DNA of 64,000 nt from Vibrio penaeicida. Its GTDB lineage: Bacteria > Pseudomonadota > Gammaproteobacteria > Enterobacterales > Vibrionaceae. The position numbers and the translations under genes are program-made. The stretch's first letter is position 1. Each line of letters starts with the position of its first letter. The DNA is taken from NCBI RefSeq assembly GCF_030689305.1, contig NZ_JAUYVM010000003.1, forward strand, positions 421,148 to 485,147, written 5' to 3'. Positions 54,885 to 63,725 of the stretch are shown here, one piece after another. The notes beneath the pieces are model-generated. The model made no database searches and was not told the origin of the DNA. It saw nothing but the letters and a program-made list of their open reading frames with translations.

Positions 54885-56273
54885 TCAACAAGCCTGCTTT
54901 AGCGCATCAATCAATACGTCCAGCTCTTCTTTTACATCTTTGGTGAGTTCAAAGCCGAAGTTGATCCTTAAACAGTTGTTGTAGAGGGACAAGGTACTGA
55001 ATAGATGACCTAAACGGATGTCTATTTTCTTTTCTTCCACAAGTTCAGCGAACTTGGAGGCATTAAGGGTAGGGACTTGCAGCCACAACACCATTCCCCC
55101 TTGAGGGTGGCTGATGTTAACGTTTTCTAGAAGGTGTTCAGTCAAATAGCTGAGATACGTTTGCCTCAAATTAAGTAGAGTATTGCGTCGACGTTTGAGT
55201 TGTTTGGTGTAATGACCTGACTCAATGAAATCTGCCATAGCAAGCTGCATAGGAAGCGAGATACCAAAGCAGGATGCGGCATGCTTTTGGCGATAATGAT
55301 CCGTGTAACGCCCAGGCATACACCAGCCTAAGCGGTAGCTCGGCGACAAGCTTTTGGAGACAGAACCACACCAAAGAATATAGCCACCTTGATCATAATA
55401 TTTAGCGGGTAAGGGCGTGTGGTCGGAATAAGAGAGTTCTAGATACACGTCATCTTCAATGATCGGAACCTGGAAAACGTTAGCCAGCTCCGCCAACTTT
55501 TGCTTTTGCTCTACAGACATGGTTATGCCTTGTGGGTTCATGTGCGAGGTACAAAATACGCCCGCTTTAACCACACCTTTCTGCAAATGCGCTTCAAGTT
55601 GAGACAAATCAATTCCGTCATCTAAAGAAGGGATCTCGACAATCTTTCTTCCCATTTGCCCAAGCAAATCTAAAATGCCACTAAAGCAAGGCGAGCTGAT
55701 AGCAATGGCATCGCCCACCTGAGTACAAGATTCCAGTGCAGCTTTAATGGCAGGCATACAACCCGATGTAATCACGAGTTCTTTGGGGTTTATGTGCAGC
55801 CCAAGTTTCGTGAAATGATCGCTCAGTGCATTGCGCAGTAGGGGCTCACCTTGTGGATTAGGGTATTGATTGAGGCGATTGCCGATTCGCTTACTTGCGC
55901 GTCGAAAACTGCGCTCTAACTCGTTTTGTGAAACCTCGTCTATAACGGTGCTGGACACGCCTAGCGGCCCATTATGTAGAGAGTGGATTGCGAAGTTTTG
56001 AGTCACCGAAGACACCTTGCTCTCAAAGCGCGCCCATTCTGGCGTGTTATGTTTACTCCGTTGCGGAGAAACGTAATACCCTGCTTGAGGACGAGCATGT
56101 ATCCAGCCTTGCGATTCCAGCTCTTGATAACAGCTCACCGCCGTCGACATGCTCACCGCTTGCTGCTTTGAGAGCTGCCTAAGTGAAGGCATTCGGCTGC
56201 CCTCAGGAAGCTTACCCACCTCAATCTCTCGGATAAATCGGCTGGCTAACGTTCTGTACATACTCATAGACAT
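54885..56273 (-). CDS. MocR-type GntR/aminotransferase regulator (second of two)
   Basis: GntR winged helix (about 1-70, SRMPSLRQLSKQQAVSMSTA) joined to an aminotransferase-like domain with the PLP-lysine region WCGSVSKSLSPSYRLGW. The start is placed at the ATG of 56273 (MSMSMYRTLASRF); the frame open to 56360 would translate the operator and promoter region and lacks a ribosome site. Divergent from a DMT exporter gene 89 bases away. CTGTAC words stand in the spacer. Confidence 0.9.
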   Translation of the reverse strand: MSMSMYRTLASRFIREIEVGKLPEGSRMPSLRQLSKQQAVSMSTAVSCYQELESQGWIHARPQAGYYVSPQRSKHNTPEWARFESKVSSVTQNFAIHSLHNGPLGVSSTVIDEVSQNELERSFRRASKRIGNRLNQYPNPQGEPLLRNALSDHFTKLGLHINPKELVITSGCMPAIKAALESCTQVGDAIAISSPCFSGILDLLGQMGRKIVEIPSLDDGIDLSQLEAHLQKGVVKAGVFCTSHMNPQGITMSVEQKQKLAELANVFQVPIIEDDVYLELSYSDHTPLPAKYYDQGGYILWCGSVSKSLSPSYRLGWCMPGRYTDHYRQKHAASCFGISLPMQLAMADFIESGHYTKQLKRRRNTLLNLRQTYLSYLTEHLLENVNISHPQGGMVLWLQVPTLNASKFAELVEEKKIDIRLGHLFSTLSLYNNCLRINFGFELTKDVKEELDVLIDALKQAC

Positions 56274-56275
56274 AA

Positions 56276-56323
56276 CTGTACTGCTTTTTGTGAGAATAAT
56301 TGTATCTGTACCGATAACTGTAC
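56276..56323. promoter_or_regulatory. MocR operator repeats CTGTAC (second module)
   Basis: CTGTAC at 56276, CTGTACC at 56306 and CTGTAC at 56318, all in the same orientation, between the divergent mocR and DMT genes; the same word as in the 29079-29129 spacer. Confidence 0.6.
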
Positions 56324-56362
56324 TCGAGTAATACTCTTTTTCAAGAGAAAAGGAGAACAATT

Positions 56363-57253
56363 ATGAAAAGAAACGATCTATTGTTGGCAGTCTTTGTGAT
56401 GGCAATTTGGGGCTTTAACTTCTCAATGATCAAGATGGGCATTACCGATGTTCACCCATTACTGGCAACCGCTGCCCGTTTTACTTTGGCTGTGATACCT
56501 GCCATCTTTTTCATTCGCAGACCCAACGTAAAATGGCGTTACTTGGCTAGCTATGGCGTCGTTTTTGGTGTCGGGGTGTGGGGAATGGCATCTTGGTCTA
56601 TTACTGCGGGGCTTTCATCCGGTATGTCTTCGGTACTGCTTTCATCGAACGCGCTAATCAGCATGGCAGTTGGCGTGTTTATTCAAAAAGATATCGCTTC
56701 AAAACGCAAAGTCATTGGTGCTGTCGTTGCATTGGTCGCCTTGTTGGTATTGATCTCGGCAACCAACGGTAACCTTACGGCGGAAGGTGTGTTTCTTATT
56801 ATGATCGCCGCAGCCAGCTGGACAGTGATGGGCTTGATCGTGAAAGCATCGAAAACCACTCAAGCATTTGCTTTCAATGTATGGGGGATGCTCTTTGCAC
56901 CAATTCCACTGGTGTTGTTCGCAGTGAGCATTTATGGTCCCAATATAGTGGCACACGCCTTTGAAGTATGGGATATGAATACGACTATAGCGGTTGCATT
57001 CCAAGCTTACCCAACCACATTATTTGGTTACTGGGTTTGGAGTAATCTGTTGATTCGCTACCCGCTTAGCACCACCGCACCTTTAACCTTGTTAGTCCCA
57101 GTATTTGCATTAATTTCTGGCTATTTTATGTATAACGAGACGCTCAGTACCGCACAAATGATTGCCTGTGTGCTGTTCTTAGTCGGTATTGGTTTAATAG
57201 TGAAACCTGCGACAAGCAAAAGCATGTTAGCACCTAAGCCAGTGGTGAATTGA
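56363..57253 (+). CDS. EamA (YdeD-like) family exporter
   Basis: 296 residues, ten helices in two EamA halves. FVMAIWGFNFSMIKMGI and ARFTLAVIPAIFFIRRP resemble E. coli EamA (YdeD), an exporter of O-acetylserine and cysteine pathway metabolites. AAAAGGAGAACAATT precedes the ATG. Its divergent MocR neighbour probably controls it. Confidence 0.85.
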   Translation: MKRNDLLLAVFVMAIWGFNFSMIKMGITDVHPLLATAARFTLAVIPAIFFIRRPNVKWRYLASYGVVFGVGVWGMASWSITAGLSSGMSSVLLSSNALISMAVGVFIQKDIASKRKVIGAVVALVALLVLISATNGNLTAEGVFLIMIAAASWTVMGLIVKASKTTQAFAFNVWGMLFAPIPLVLFAVSIYGPNIVAHAFEVWDMNTTIAVAFQAYPTTLFGYWVWSNLLIRYPLSTTAPLTLLVPVFALISGYFMYNETLSTAQMIACVLFLVGIGLIVKPATSKSMLAPKPVVN

Positions 57254-57316
57254 AATATCCGCAACGTGACGAGTTGAGGGATGAATTAACCTTTATAAAC
57301 CCGAACTTAAAAAGGG

Positions 57317-57346
57317 AAGGGGACTCACGAAATGTAGCCCCTTTTT
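57317..57346. terminator. Terminator between convergent EamA and patatin genes
   Basis: AAGGGG and CCCCTT arms followed by TTT on the plus strand, A run on the other side. Confidence 0.55.
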
Positions 57347-57351
57347 ATTCA

Positions 57352-58221
57352 CTATTTCGCGAGTAGCGCCTTAATTTGTGGCATCACTTCTTTTGCGGCA
57401 AGGTAACCTGCTTCAATGGATTTCGCTCTATCATTAAAAGACACATCGCTGCTTGGTTCGTAGTTTGGTGTAATGAGCACATCTGCGCTGGCCATCTCTT
57501 GCTGAGAAAGTCGGCAGCTCTGCATTCTGAACGTCGCCAGCAACACTTTACTTACAGTCAATTCCGGTGCGGGTTGATTGTGGCAAAAAATATCGACCGC
57601 GATGACCTTTTTAGCACCGAGATCTTTTGCGGTATAAACCGGCACAACACTGAATACGCTGCCATCAATTAAGATATCACCTTGGTTTTCAACGGGAACA
57701 AAAGTACCTGGCACGGTGGAAGAGGTTTGTACTACATGCCCAGGGTTGCCAGAACGGATAACCACAGTCTTACGCGTCGTCATATTAGTGGCAGTCACCG
57801 CTACAGGGATGGGCATGTCTGCCAGATCGTTATACCCGACATGCGCGTTGATCCAGTCGGATAAGCGTTTACCATTGACGAACCCTTTGGACGAAAGCAC
57901 AATGTCCGCTACGTCAGATACTCCGAGCTTTTCAATGGCGGCTTCCATGTCTTTAAAACTCATTCCAGAGGCATAAAGCGTCGCTGCAATCGAACCTGCA
58001 GACGCTCCACTGACCACATCCGGCTGTATCCCTTCTTCTTCCAACGCTTTCAACACGCCTAAGTGCATAAAGCCCCGAACACCGCCACCTCCAAAAGCCA
58101 CCCCCAATTTGTGTTCCCCCGCGACAATGGGCTCAGACACATTCAAATCGTTATAGACATTCGGCGAGGAGCACGCCATCAGCAATAGAGATAAAGAGGC
58201 AGGGATCAGTGTTTTCAACAT
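57352..58221 (-). CDS. Patatin-like phospholipase lipoprotein (RssA-like)
   Basis: 289 residues. Lipobox LMAC gives a lipidated Cys17, so it acts in the cell envelope. The patatin motifs are all present: oxyanion loop FGGGGVRGFMHLGVL (about 43-57), nucleophile Ser74 in GASAG and the catalytic Asp in IDGSV (about 186). Such Ser-Asp dyad enzymes cleave acyl chains from phospholipids or related esters. Single gene with its own terminator. Confidence 0.92.
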   Translation of the reverse strand: MLKTLIPASLSLLLMACSSPNVYNDLNVSEPIVAGEHKLGVAFGGGGVRGFMHLGVLKALEEEGIQPDVVSGASAGSIAATLYASGMSFKDMEAAIEKLGVSDVADIVLSSKGFVNGKRLSDWINAHVGYNDLADMPIPVAVTATNMTTRKTVVIRSGNPGHVVQTSSTVPGTFVPVENQGDILIDGSVFSVVPVYTAKDLGAKKVIAVDIFCHNQPAPELTVSKVLLATFRMQSCRLSQQEMASADVLITPNYEPSSDVSFNDRAKSIEAGYLAAKEVMPQIKALLAK

Positions 58222-58586
58222 GGGGGGCTCGGTTTGTTTGGACAGATCAAAGCGTTACAGAATCCGGTTTCAGCGTGTATTTTCAAGTGATTTATCCCAA
58301 AGCATGATGGATATCGCGATCTCACGCGCACTTTGATTTAATTTTGTTTTAGTAATCGGGGAGGCCGGAGCTTTCTAGAGCTGAAAAAAGAAACTGTGAA
58401 CAAGGTGCCCCAAAACATTCTGGTTAGATTGACAAATATAGTTGTGATAAATATATTCAACCGATTGATAGGTCATTCGTCGTTTGGAGTTGGCTCTAAC
58501 CATCAGAACTGCATGACAAAAACGACATGTTTAGACCTTAAATTTTTTGAACGCCCACAAGATTACAACTAACGCGGAGATAGATA
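58222..58586. other. Intergenic region before a small membrane protein gene
   Basis: Promoters of the divergent patatin and small protein genes must be here. I see no further gene or strong dyad. Confidence 0.45.
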
Positions 58587-58724
58587 ATGAGTCATTGGAC
58601 AGATTTTTTCCCTTATGTAGCTATGGCGATCAAGGTCATCGCGTTAGCCGTGGCTGGATACTTCGCTATCAAATGGCATTTCGACCAAGATAGGAAGTTG
58701 AAAAAAGAAGCCGAGGAAAAATAA
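58587..58724 (+). CDS. 45-residue single-pass membrane protein
   Basis: ATG with GCGGAGATA just before it opens a 45-codon frame. A short N-terminal stretch (MSHWTDFFPY) is followed by one membrane helix of about 20 residues (VAMAIKVIALAVAGYFAIKW) and a charged tail (HFDQDRKLKKEAEEK). The positive-charge pattern predicts the tail in the cytoplasm. The ribosome site, the helix design and the charged tail make it credible. Too short for most gene callers; family not recognised. Confidence 0.7.
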   Translation: MSHWTDFFPYVAMAIKVIALAVAGYFAIKWHFDQDRKLKKEAEEK

Positions 58725-58733
58725 AATCTAGGG

Positions 58734-58794
58734 GCGATAAGCAAAACCCGATTCTTAACGAATTCGTTAAGAATCAATAGACACCGCTTATCGC
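58734..58794. repeat. Nested inverted repeats after the small membrane protein gene
   Basis: Inner perfect 26-bp palindrome (58750-58775, half GATTCTTAACGAA) within outer arms GCGATAAGC (58734-58742) and GCTTATCGC (58786-58794). It may work as a factor-dependent terminator or protein-binding site; no T run follows. Confidence 0.6.
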
Positions 58795-59241
58795 TTGTAT
58801 TCAAAAGAAAGCGGGTATCGAGCTTCTGATTACTCGATTCTCAAAAAAGTTCTTTTCTTGAACTCTCTTCATTAACTCCCATTTTCAGTAAGTACTTAAA
58901 TCTCCGCCCACTTAACAAATAAGAACACTTTTAAAAAGCGACTCTTACAACCCCGTAATTCTCCGTTCTTACATTCGGTTACTCTGTGCTTGATGAGCTG
59001 CTTATTAACACATAATAGATCGCTTGTGCATTGCTCTTTATTTGTAGTGAACTAACCGAAAACTCGCGACGATATAGTTAATAGAATGAGTTACGTTATA
59101 TGCGCTTTGATGTGCATCTCAAATACATCGGTGATCGTGACTTTAGCTGTACGTTAAATTGACTAATAATCAGAGAAATTCGAAAATAAATGAAGAAAAA
59201 ATAATATTATTGTCAATATATTCAGTTTGTTAGGTTCACTT
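58795..59241. other. Intergenic region before the putative effector gene
   Basis: A/T-rich; a small AGTTC/GAACT hairpin near 58850. Must contain the promoter of the 59242-61196 gene pair. Nothing else recognised. Confidence 0.4.
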
Positions 59242-60129
59242 ATGTCAATAGCTACACCAATTAGAACGTTAGAGAAACTTGAAAAGCCATTAGACTACAA
59301 AGTTCAGATAAGTAAGTTTGTTCAAGAATCTCCAAAGTCAGTGTTTACCAATCTAGGGTTGAATCCAAATAAGTTCGCGCTGGAACTTAGGGATAGAATT
59401 GAAGCGCCTTGGAAAATCAATCAGGGAGCTGCTTCACTATGCGGTCCAAATGCTTTCATGACTTGTGTTGCGGCAAGACATCCCAATGCATACGCAAGTT
59501 ACCTTATACAGCTTTGGAAACATGGAGAAGCGTACTTAGGTGGTCTTAAAGTTACGCCGTCAGCAAAATGTTTGTCAGCATCAGTTGTATCCTCTTCTGG
59601 TGGAAAAGGTGAAGCAATTAGAGCAATAGACTGGATGGCACTCGCCAGTTTACGAGATTCTTCCAATAAATTTTTCAATTACGATCATTTTAGTGATCAG
59701 ATGGGAGGGATCACGTTACCAGAATCTTTAGCTGGGTGGTTCAAGTCCACTTTGTTTGGGAGTGCCGTTAACAAGACAAGTATTTCATCTCCCAGAAGTA
59801 TTGAAAACCTTCAAAGTGCCCAACGTGAATTCACAGCAAATAAGAGTGTATGTCTATTTATAAGTACAAAAGTGACTAAGGGTTCATTTAAAATTCAAGC
59901 AACACCCAATCACTGGGTAGTTCTGTCTCAACCGATCAAACTTGATGGAAAACCTCTACATTCTTATACGCTTAGCCAGCTTGAAGAGAATATCGACAAG
60001 CCTATCGAGGTGTATGTCATGACTTGGGGTTACCCTAATGGGCGTTATCCTCTACATGGAAGAAATTCTCAAAAGAAACTGTCTCTCAAAGATTTCCTAA
60101 ATTTCTACTACGGGTTTGTAGCAGCATGA
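59242..60129 (+). CDS. Putative papain-like cysteine peptidase, candidate secreted effector
   Basis: 295 residues from the ATG at 59242 (AGG 7 bases before). No signal peptide. GAASLCGPNAFMTCVAARHP gives a papain/C39-type nucleophile Cys67 at a helix start; NHWVVLSQP (His224) is the matching histidine strand, and TWGYPNG may supply the third residue. LIQLWKHGEAYLGGLKVTPS and MALASLRDS are further blocks that I recall from uncharacterised proteins of this type. Such enzymes cut peptidoglycan or proteins when delivered by secretion systems. The four-base overlap with a lipoprotein gene suggests a toxin-immunity pair. No secretion genes are in the window. Function is an inference. Confidence 0.6.
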   Translation: MSIATPIRTLEKLEKPLDYKVQISKFVQESPKSVFTNLGLNPNKFALELRDRIEAPWKINQGAASLCGPNAFMTCVAARHPNAYASYLIQLWKHGEAYLGGLKVTPSAKCLSASVVSSSGGKGEAIRAIDWMALASLRDSSNKFFNYDHFSDQMGGITLPESLAGWFKSTLFGSAVNKTSISSPRSIENLQSAQREFTANKSVCLFISTKVTKGSFKIQATPNHWVVLSQPIKLDGKPLHSYTLSQLEENIDKPIEVYVMTWGYPNGRYPLHGRNSQKKLSLKDFLNFYYGFVAA

Positions 60130-61196
60130 TAAAGAAAACTATTTACACTCTTATATTTCTCGCCTTTTCTTCGGCTTGTTCTGGCGGGCTGAAAAAGGTA
60201 GAAGAAATCAGTGTACTTGAACATGATTTTCAGAATTATGGTCAAACCATACTTCAGCTTTCACAGCCCTCAAATGTCTCGGTCTTTTTGGCTAAGTACT
60301 CTAATAAGATCTTACTGATTGATGACAAGGAAACAAAAGTCTTAGAGTTGGAGCATGAGGTTTCCAGTTATGCTTCCAACAAGAGCAAAGTATTTGTTGT
60401 GGATAATACAGGGCAGTTACTCGAAATAACACCGGAAGGCGATATCACAACACTTCTTCAACACGAAGATATACGCGGAAATGACTTTCGTATTTCTTCT
60501 GATGGAGAGCTCCTTTACTCAAGAGGGCTCGTTATTCATTCCCCATTTAAAAGTGTTGAAGATATTGTAAAGTTTGATGATCTCTATCCCCAGTTCTTAG
60601 GATCATCTTTTGGAAAGAAAATCGGTGTAACTAGTGGTGCAATGAAGCTCTTTGCCGATCAAGATACATGGTTGGATGTATGGGATTCTAAAACAGGGCG
60701 GAAGATAACAAGCTTCGATACTTTAAATAGCTATGTGTATGCCCCAGTGATTGTTGATGATTCAGAAGGGATTGTAATGTTCCAATGGAGTGAAAGGCTC
60801 ACTCTATGGAATTATAAATCTGATGAAATTCTCTCCAAGCAAAGTATGGAGTATGGTCTTTCAGAGACTAATAAAGTCGGCGATATTTATCGTGCATACG
60901 GTCCAGACAACATCCAACACTTGAAAGTTGTAGATAACAAAATTGTTAGAACGCTGCTTTGCGAGTTTAAGGGAACCTCCATTCAATCATCCCCTCAATA
61001 CACTATGGATGGAAACCATGTACTTCTAGAACAGCTGTCTGGCGAGCACTCAAGGTTCGCTATTTACGAGATTTCAGATAAAGGTTGTTCAAAAATATTG
61101 GAGCTCCCAGAAAAACATCATAACTACACACTTCACCCTTCAAATCGCCAATTGCTCACCTTCAACAGCAAAGTGATTAGCATTTATTCATGGTAA
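60126..61196 (+). CDS. Periplasmic lipoprotein with propeller-like repeats, candidate immunity protein
   Basis: 356 residues. Signal peptide with a lipobox-like SSAC at 15-18, though position -3 is Ser, so lipidation is probable but not sure. The rest is strand-rich with repeated VFVVDNTGQLLEITPEGD-like units, DVWDSKTGRKITSFD and TLWNYKSDE, resembling a beta propeller. Its ATG overlaps the stop of the cysteine-peptidase-like gene (ATGA), so the two proteins are made together. A periplasmic partner is what an immunity protein against a wall-targeting effector would be. Confidence 0.65.
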   Translation: MIKKTIYTLIFLAFSSACSGGLKKVEEISVLEHDFQNYGQTILQLSQPSNVSVFLAKYSNKILLIDDKETKVLELEHEVSSYASNKSKVFVVDNTGQLLEITPEGDITTLLQHEDIRGNDFRISSDGELLYSRGLVIHSPFKSVEDIVKFDDLYPQFLGSSFGKKIGVTSGAMKLFADQDTWLDVWDSKTGRKITSFDTLNSYVYAPVIVDDSEGIVMFQWSERLTLWNYKSDEILSKQSMEYGLSETNKVGDIYRAYGPDNIQHLKVVDNKIVRTLLCEFKGTSIQSSPQYTMDGNHVLLEQLSGEHSRFAIYEISDKGCSKILELPEKHHNYTLHPSNRQLLTFNSKVISIYSW

Positions 61197-61212
61197 ATAT
61201 GTAGCTAAGAGC

Positions 61213-61235
61213 GGCCTCAGAGAGTTACTGAGGCC
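61213..61235 (+). terminator. Hairpin after the gene pair
   Basis: Perfect arms GGCCTCAG and CTGAGGCC, 7-nt loop, 16 bases past the stop codon, without a T tract. Confidence 0.45.
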
Positions 61236-61280
61236 CGTTATGCATTTGGAACCATCCAGTATCAAACCAAGAAAAATCCG

Positions 61281-61790
61281 ATGAACTTACAAAACATTCT
61301 ATTACTCGCTGCCACTGCTGCTTTTGGCAGTAGTTTTTTGAATGCGAATGAAGCAGCTAAGAAAGAGTTTCATATTTCAGGAACAAAACAAGTGCTTTCA
61401 GGAAAAGTGGTATCAGAAAAAAACACCGATATTGTTTACGCGGATATCACGAAGGCAGATCTTAAAGAAGAAAGCCTAAAGGCTTATAGCCCGTGGGATG
61501 AGCTTTATCAATGCACGGAAACAGGCAGTTTAAAAAATGAAGCGATCATTGTGCCTGTCGGAGATAAATTTCATGTGATGCAGGCGTGCGATGCGTTAGG
61601 TTTCGACCTAGATATAGAGCTGTCGGTTGTTGATGCCGCCATATTGAATGGCGAAGTGTCAGATTTAGCGAAATCGGCTAGCCAAATAATTCTCGTCCCG
61701 ACTCCTTCTTCAGACGAAACCTACCTTTATTGGAATGGAAACAAATTCAAACTGTTCGTTCCAATGCCTTTCTACAACGCCCAAATATGA
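61281..61790 (+). CDS. Hypothetical secreted protein
   Basis: 169 residues with a signal peptide (about 1-22, SSFLNANEA). The mature part has two cysteines (YQCTETGS and MQACDALG, probably a disulfide) and no recognised domain. It follows the peptidase/lipoprotein pair after a hairpin, in the same direction; a link with them is possible but unproven. Confidence 0.62.
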   Translation: MNLQNILLLAATAAFGSSFLNANEAAKKEFHISGTKQVLSGKVVSEKNTDIVYADITKADLKEESLKAYSPWDELYQCTETGSLKNEAIIVPVGDKFHVMQACDALGFDLDIELSVVDAAILNGEVSDLAKSASQIILVPTPSSDETYLYWNGNKFKLFVPMPFYNAQI

Positions 61791-61796
61791 AAATCA

Positions 61797-61828
61797 AAAG
61801 CCCCAAGTGCAGACTTTTAGGGCTTCTT
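61797..61828 (+). terminator. Weak terminator after the secreted protein gene
   Basis: Arms AAGCCC and GGGCTT with a 16-nt loop, followed by CTTC. Confidence 0.35.
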
Positions 61829-62013
61829 CACCTTGTTTCAGGTTTTTATAAATCATTACGTATGGTGAGTTTTGTTAAGGAAGAGGAGCGATTTTACTAA
61901 CGTTCCTAACTCATTTTTGCCCCATTGTAAGTTACGTGAAGCGTCTGCTTGACCTACTTTTTGTTATGAGTGAAAGTGGCTGAAGATGCCTGTTTTTTTA
62001 ACTTGTTGTTGAT

Positions 62014-62727
62014 ATGAAAACTAGTTTAAGTATTCGCACTTACACAAAGCACTTTAGTAGCCATGTTCACGATAGCTATCATCAACTGGTACTGCCTATT
62101 CAAGGCAATATTCATATTGATATGAATGGTTTCTTGGGTAAGGTGAGTGTCGGTGAATGCGTGGTGATCCCAAAAGGAATAGCACATGGATTTACTGCTG
62201 ATGAAGCCGCACGATTCATTGTAGCTGATTATGGTCAACTTCCTTCACATTTGATCAGTGAGGAGTTAGCCGTTTTTTCAACCTCTCCCCCTTTGTTGAG
62301 CTTTCTTCACTTTGTTGAAAAGCAACTTGAATATCAGGTGGATAATCAAATTGAAGCTTCTATAGTCAATATTTTTACTTTATTGCTGGGACAGCAAGAG
62401 TTGTCTCGAACGAGCGATCCACGAATTCGTGCAGTACAGAACATGATCAGCGAACGGCTAGCCGAGCCTCTAACTATTCAATCGCTTGCTAAGGCTGTAT
62501 ATCTTAGTCCAACCCAGTTCAAGAAGCTTTTTAAAGAAAACATAGGAATGAGTGTGCTCAAATACATTACTGAGCAACGTATGGAAAAGGCTAAGGCACT
62601 GCTAACCCATACTGACTTACCTGTGCAGTTAATAGCTGAACGAGTAGGATACAGTGACCTTTCAGCTTTTAGTCGACGTTTTTCCACCAATTATGGAATG
62701 TCACCAAGAGCGTTCGCTCGTTCTTGA
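62014..62727 (+). CDS. AraC family regulator with cupin domain
   Basis: 237 residues: N-terminal cupin-like sensor (about 1-85; HDSYHQLVLPIQGNIHI, GECVVIPKGIAHGF) and a C-terminal double helix-turn-helix (about 145-237; LAKAVYLSPTQFKKLFKENI and IAERVGYSDLSAFSRRF). It precedes a DMT exporter gene in the same direction and probably controls it. The short length is that of the cupin-AraC subgroup. Confidence 0.9.
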   Translation: MKTSLSIRTYTKHFSSHVHDSYHQLVLPIQGNIHIDMNGFLGKVSVGECVVIPKGIAHGFTADEAARFIVADYGQLPSHLISEELAVFSTSPPLLSFLHFVEKQLEYQVDNQIEASIVNIFTLLLGQQELSRTSDPRIRAVQNMISERLAEPLTIQSLAKAVYLSPTQFKKLFKENIGMSVLKYITEQRMEKAKALLTHTDLPVQLIAERVGYSDLSAFSRRFSTNYGMSPRAFARS

Positions 62728-62828
62728 GTTAGTCTATTTAAGCAACTATTGCGTCCTTTTAGCAAAAACACAATGTGATTAATCGCCTAAGATTTCTGCC
62801 TTGTTATCAGTTCCTCGGTAGAATATTT

Positions 62829-63725
62829 ATGTTGTACAATCGCTATACTTCCTATCAGCTCGGCATTTTCTCGATACTGTTTGCTTCAGTCTTATGGGGG
62901 ACTACTGGCACAGTCGCTAGTTTAGCTCCAGATATCAGTTCTCTGGCAATAGGTGCTTTTTCAATGGGGGTTGGTGGGCTTTTTCAAGTCGCACTGTCTC
63001 GCAAGCAACTTCGACATGATTTCAAAAAGATTCTGAATCATAGAAGGAAATTGACGATTAGTGCAATTGCTTTAGCTGCCTACCCATTAGCATTTTATTC
63101 CTCCATGAGGCTGGCTGGTGTCGCAATTGGTACCGTGATTTCTATTGCTACAGCACCGTTTTTTGCGGTTTTACTTGAGTGTCTATTTAGCAAAGGCAAA
63201 AGCATCACGAAAAAATGGTTGCTAAGCTTCTCTGTCGGAATTGCAGGCATCATGTTGTTAGTTTTCTCAGAGTCATCTGCAACCCATACAGTCAGTAACT
63301 TAAGACTGATTGGCATCTTGTTGGGTTTTATGGCGGGTTTATTTTATGCCGTCTATTCGTGGGTTGCTAAAACACTCATTGAACAGGGTGTCGAATCCCA
63401 ATCGGCTTTAGGCTGTATTTTTGGTTTTGGTTCATTAATTTTGCTCCCAACACTTTTGGTCACTGGCGAAAACCTTTTTGCATCAACAACCAATATTCTG
63501 GTAGTTGGCTATATGGCTTTGATTCCAATGGGTTTAGGTTATATTGCTTATGGATTTGGCCTAAGGTTTGTGACCGCAAGCAGTGCAAGTTTGATTACGC
63601 TTTTTGAACCTGTTGTAGCAGCAGCTTTAGCTGTGGTGGTGGTTGGTGAGTCGATACCGCTGCTTGGTTGGAGTGGTATCGGTTTAATCCTCATTTGTTT
63701 GTTGATTCAAGTAAAAGACAGTTAG
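62829..63725 (+). CDS. DMT/EamA family transporter
   Basis: About 298 residues from the ATG at 62829; the GTG at 62775 would add 18 residues without a better ribosome site. Ten helices in two EamA halves, opening with FASVLWGTTGTVASLAPD and with LFEPVVAAALAVVVVGE in the second half. Third exporter of this class in the window; substrate unknown. Linked to the AraC gene before it. Confidence 0.85.
   Translation: MLYNRYTSYQLGIFSILFASVLWGTTGTVASLAPDISSLAIGAFSMGVGGLFQVALSRKQLRHDFKKILNHRRKLTISAIALAAYPLAFYSSMRLAGVAIGTVISIATAPFFAVLLECLFSKGKSITKKWLLSFSVGIAGIMLLVFSESSATHTVSNLRLIGILLGFMAGLFYAVYSWVAKTLIEQGVESQSALGCIFGFGSLILLPTLLVTGENLFASTTNILVVGYMALIPMGLGYIAYGFGLRFVTASSASLITLFEPVVAAALAVVVVGESIPLLGWSGIGLILICLLIQVKDS

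Noticed and set aside
58734..58794. Integron attC site
   Set aside because: No core sites of the GTTRRRY / RYYYAAC type at the ends and no cassette-like array.
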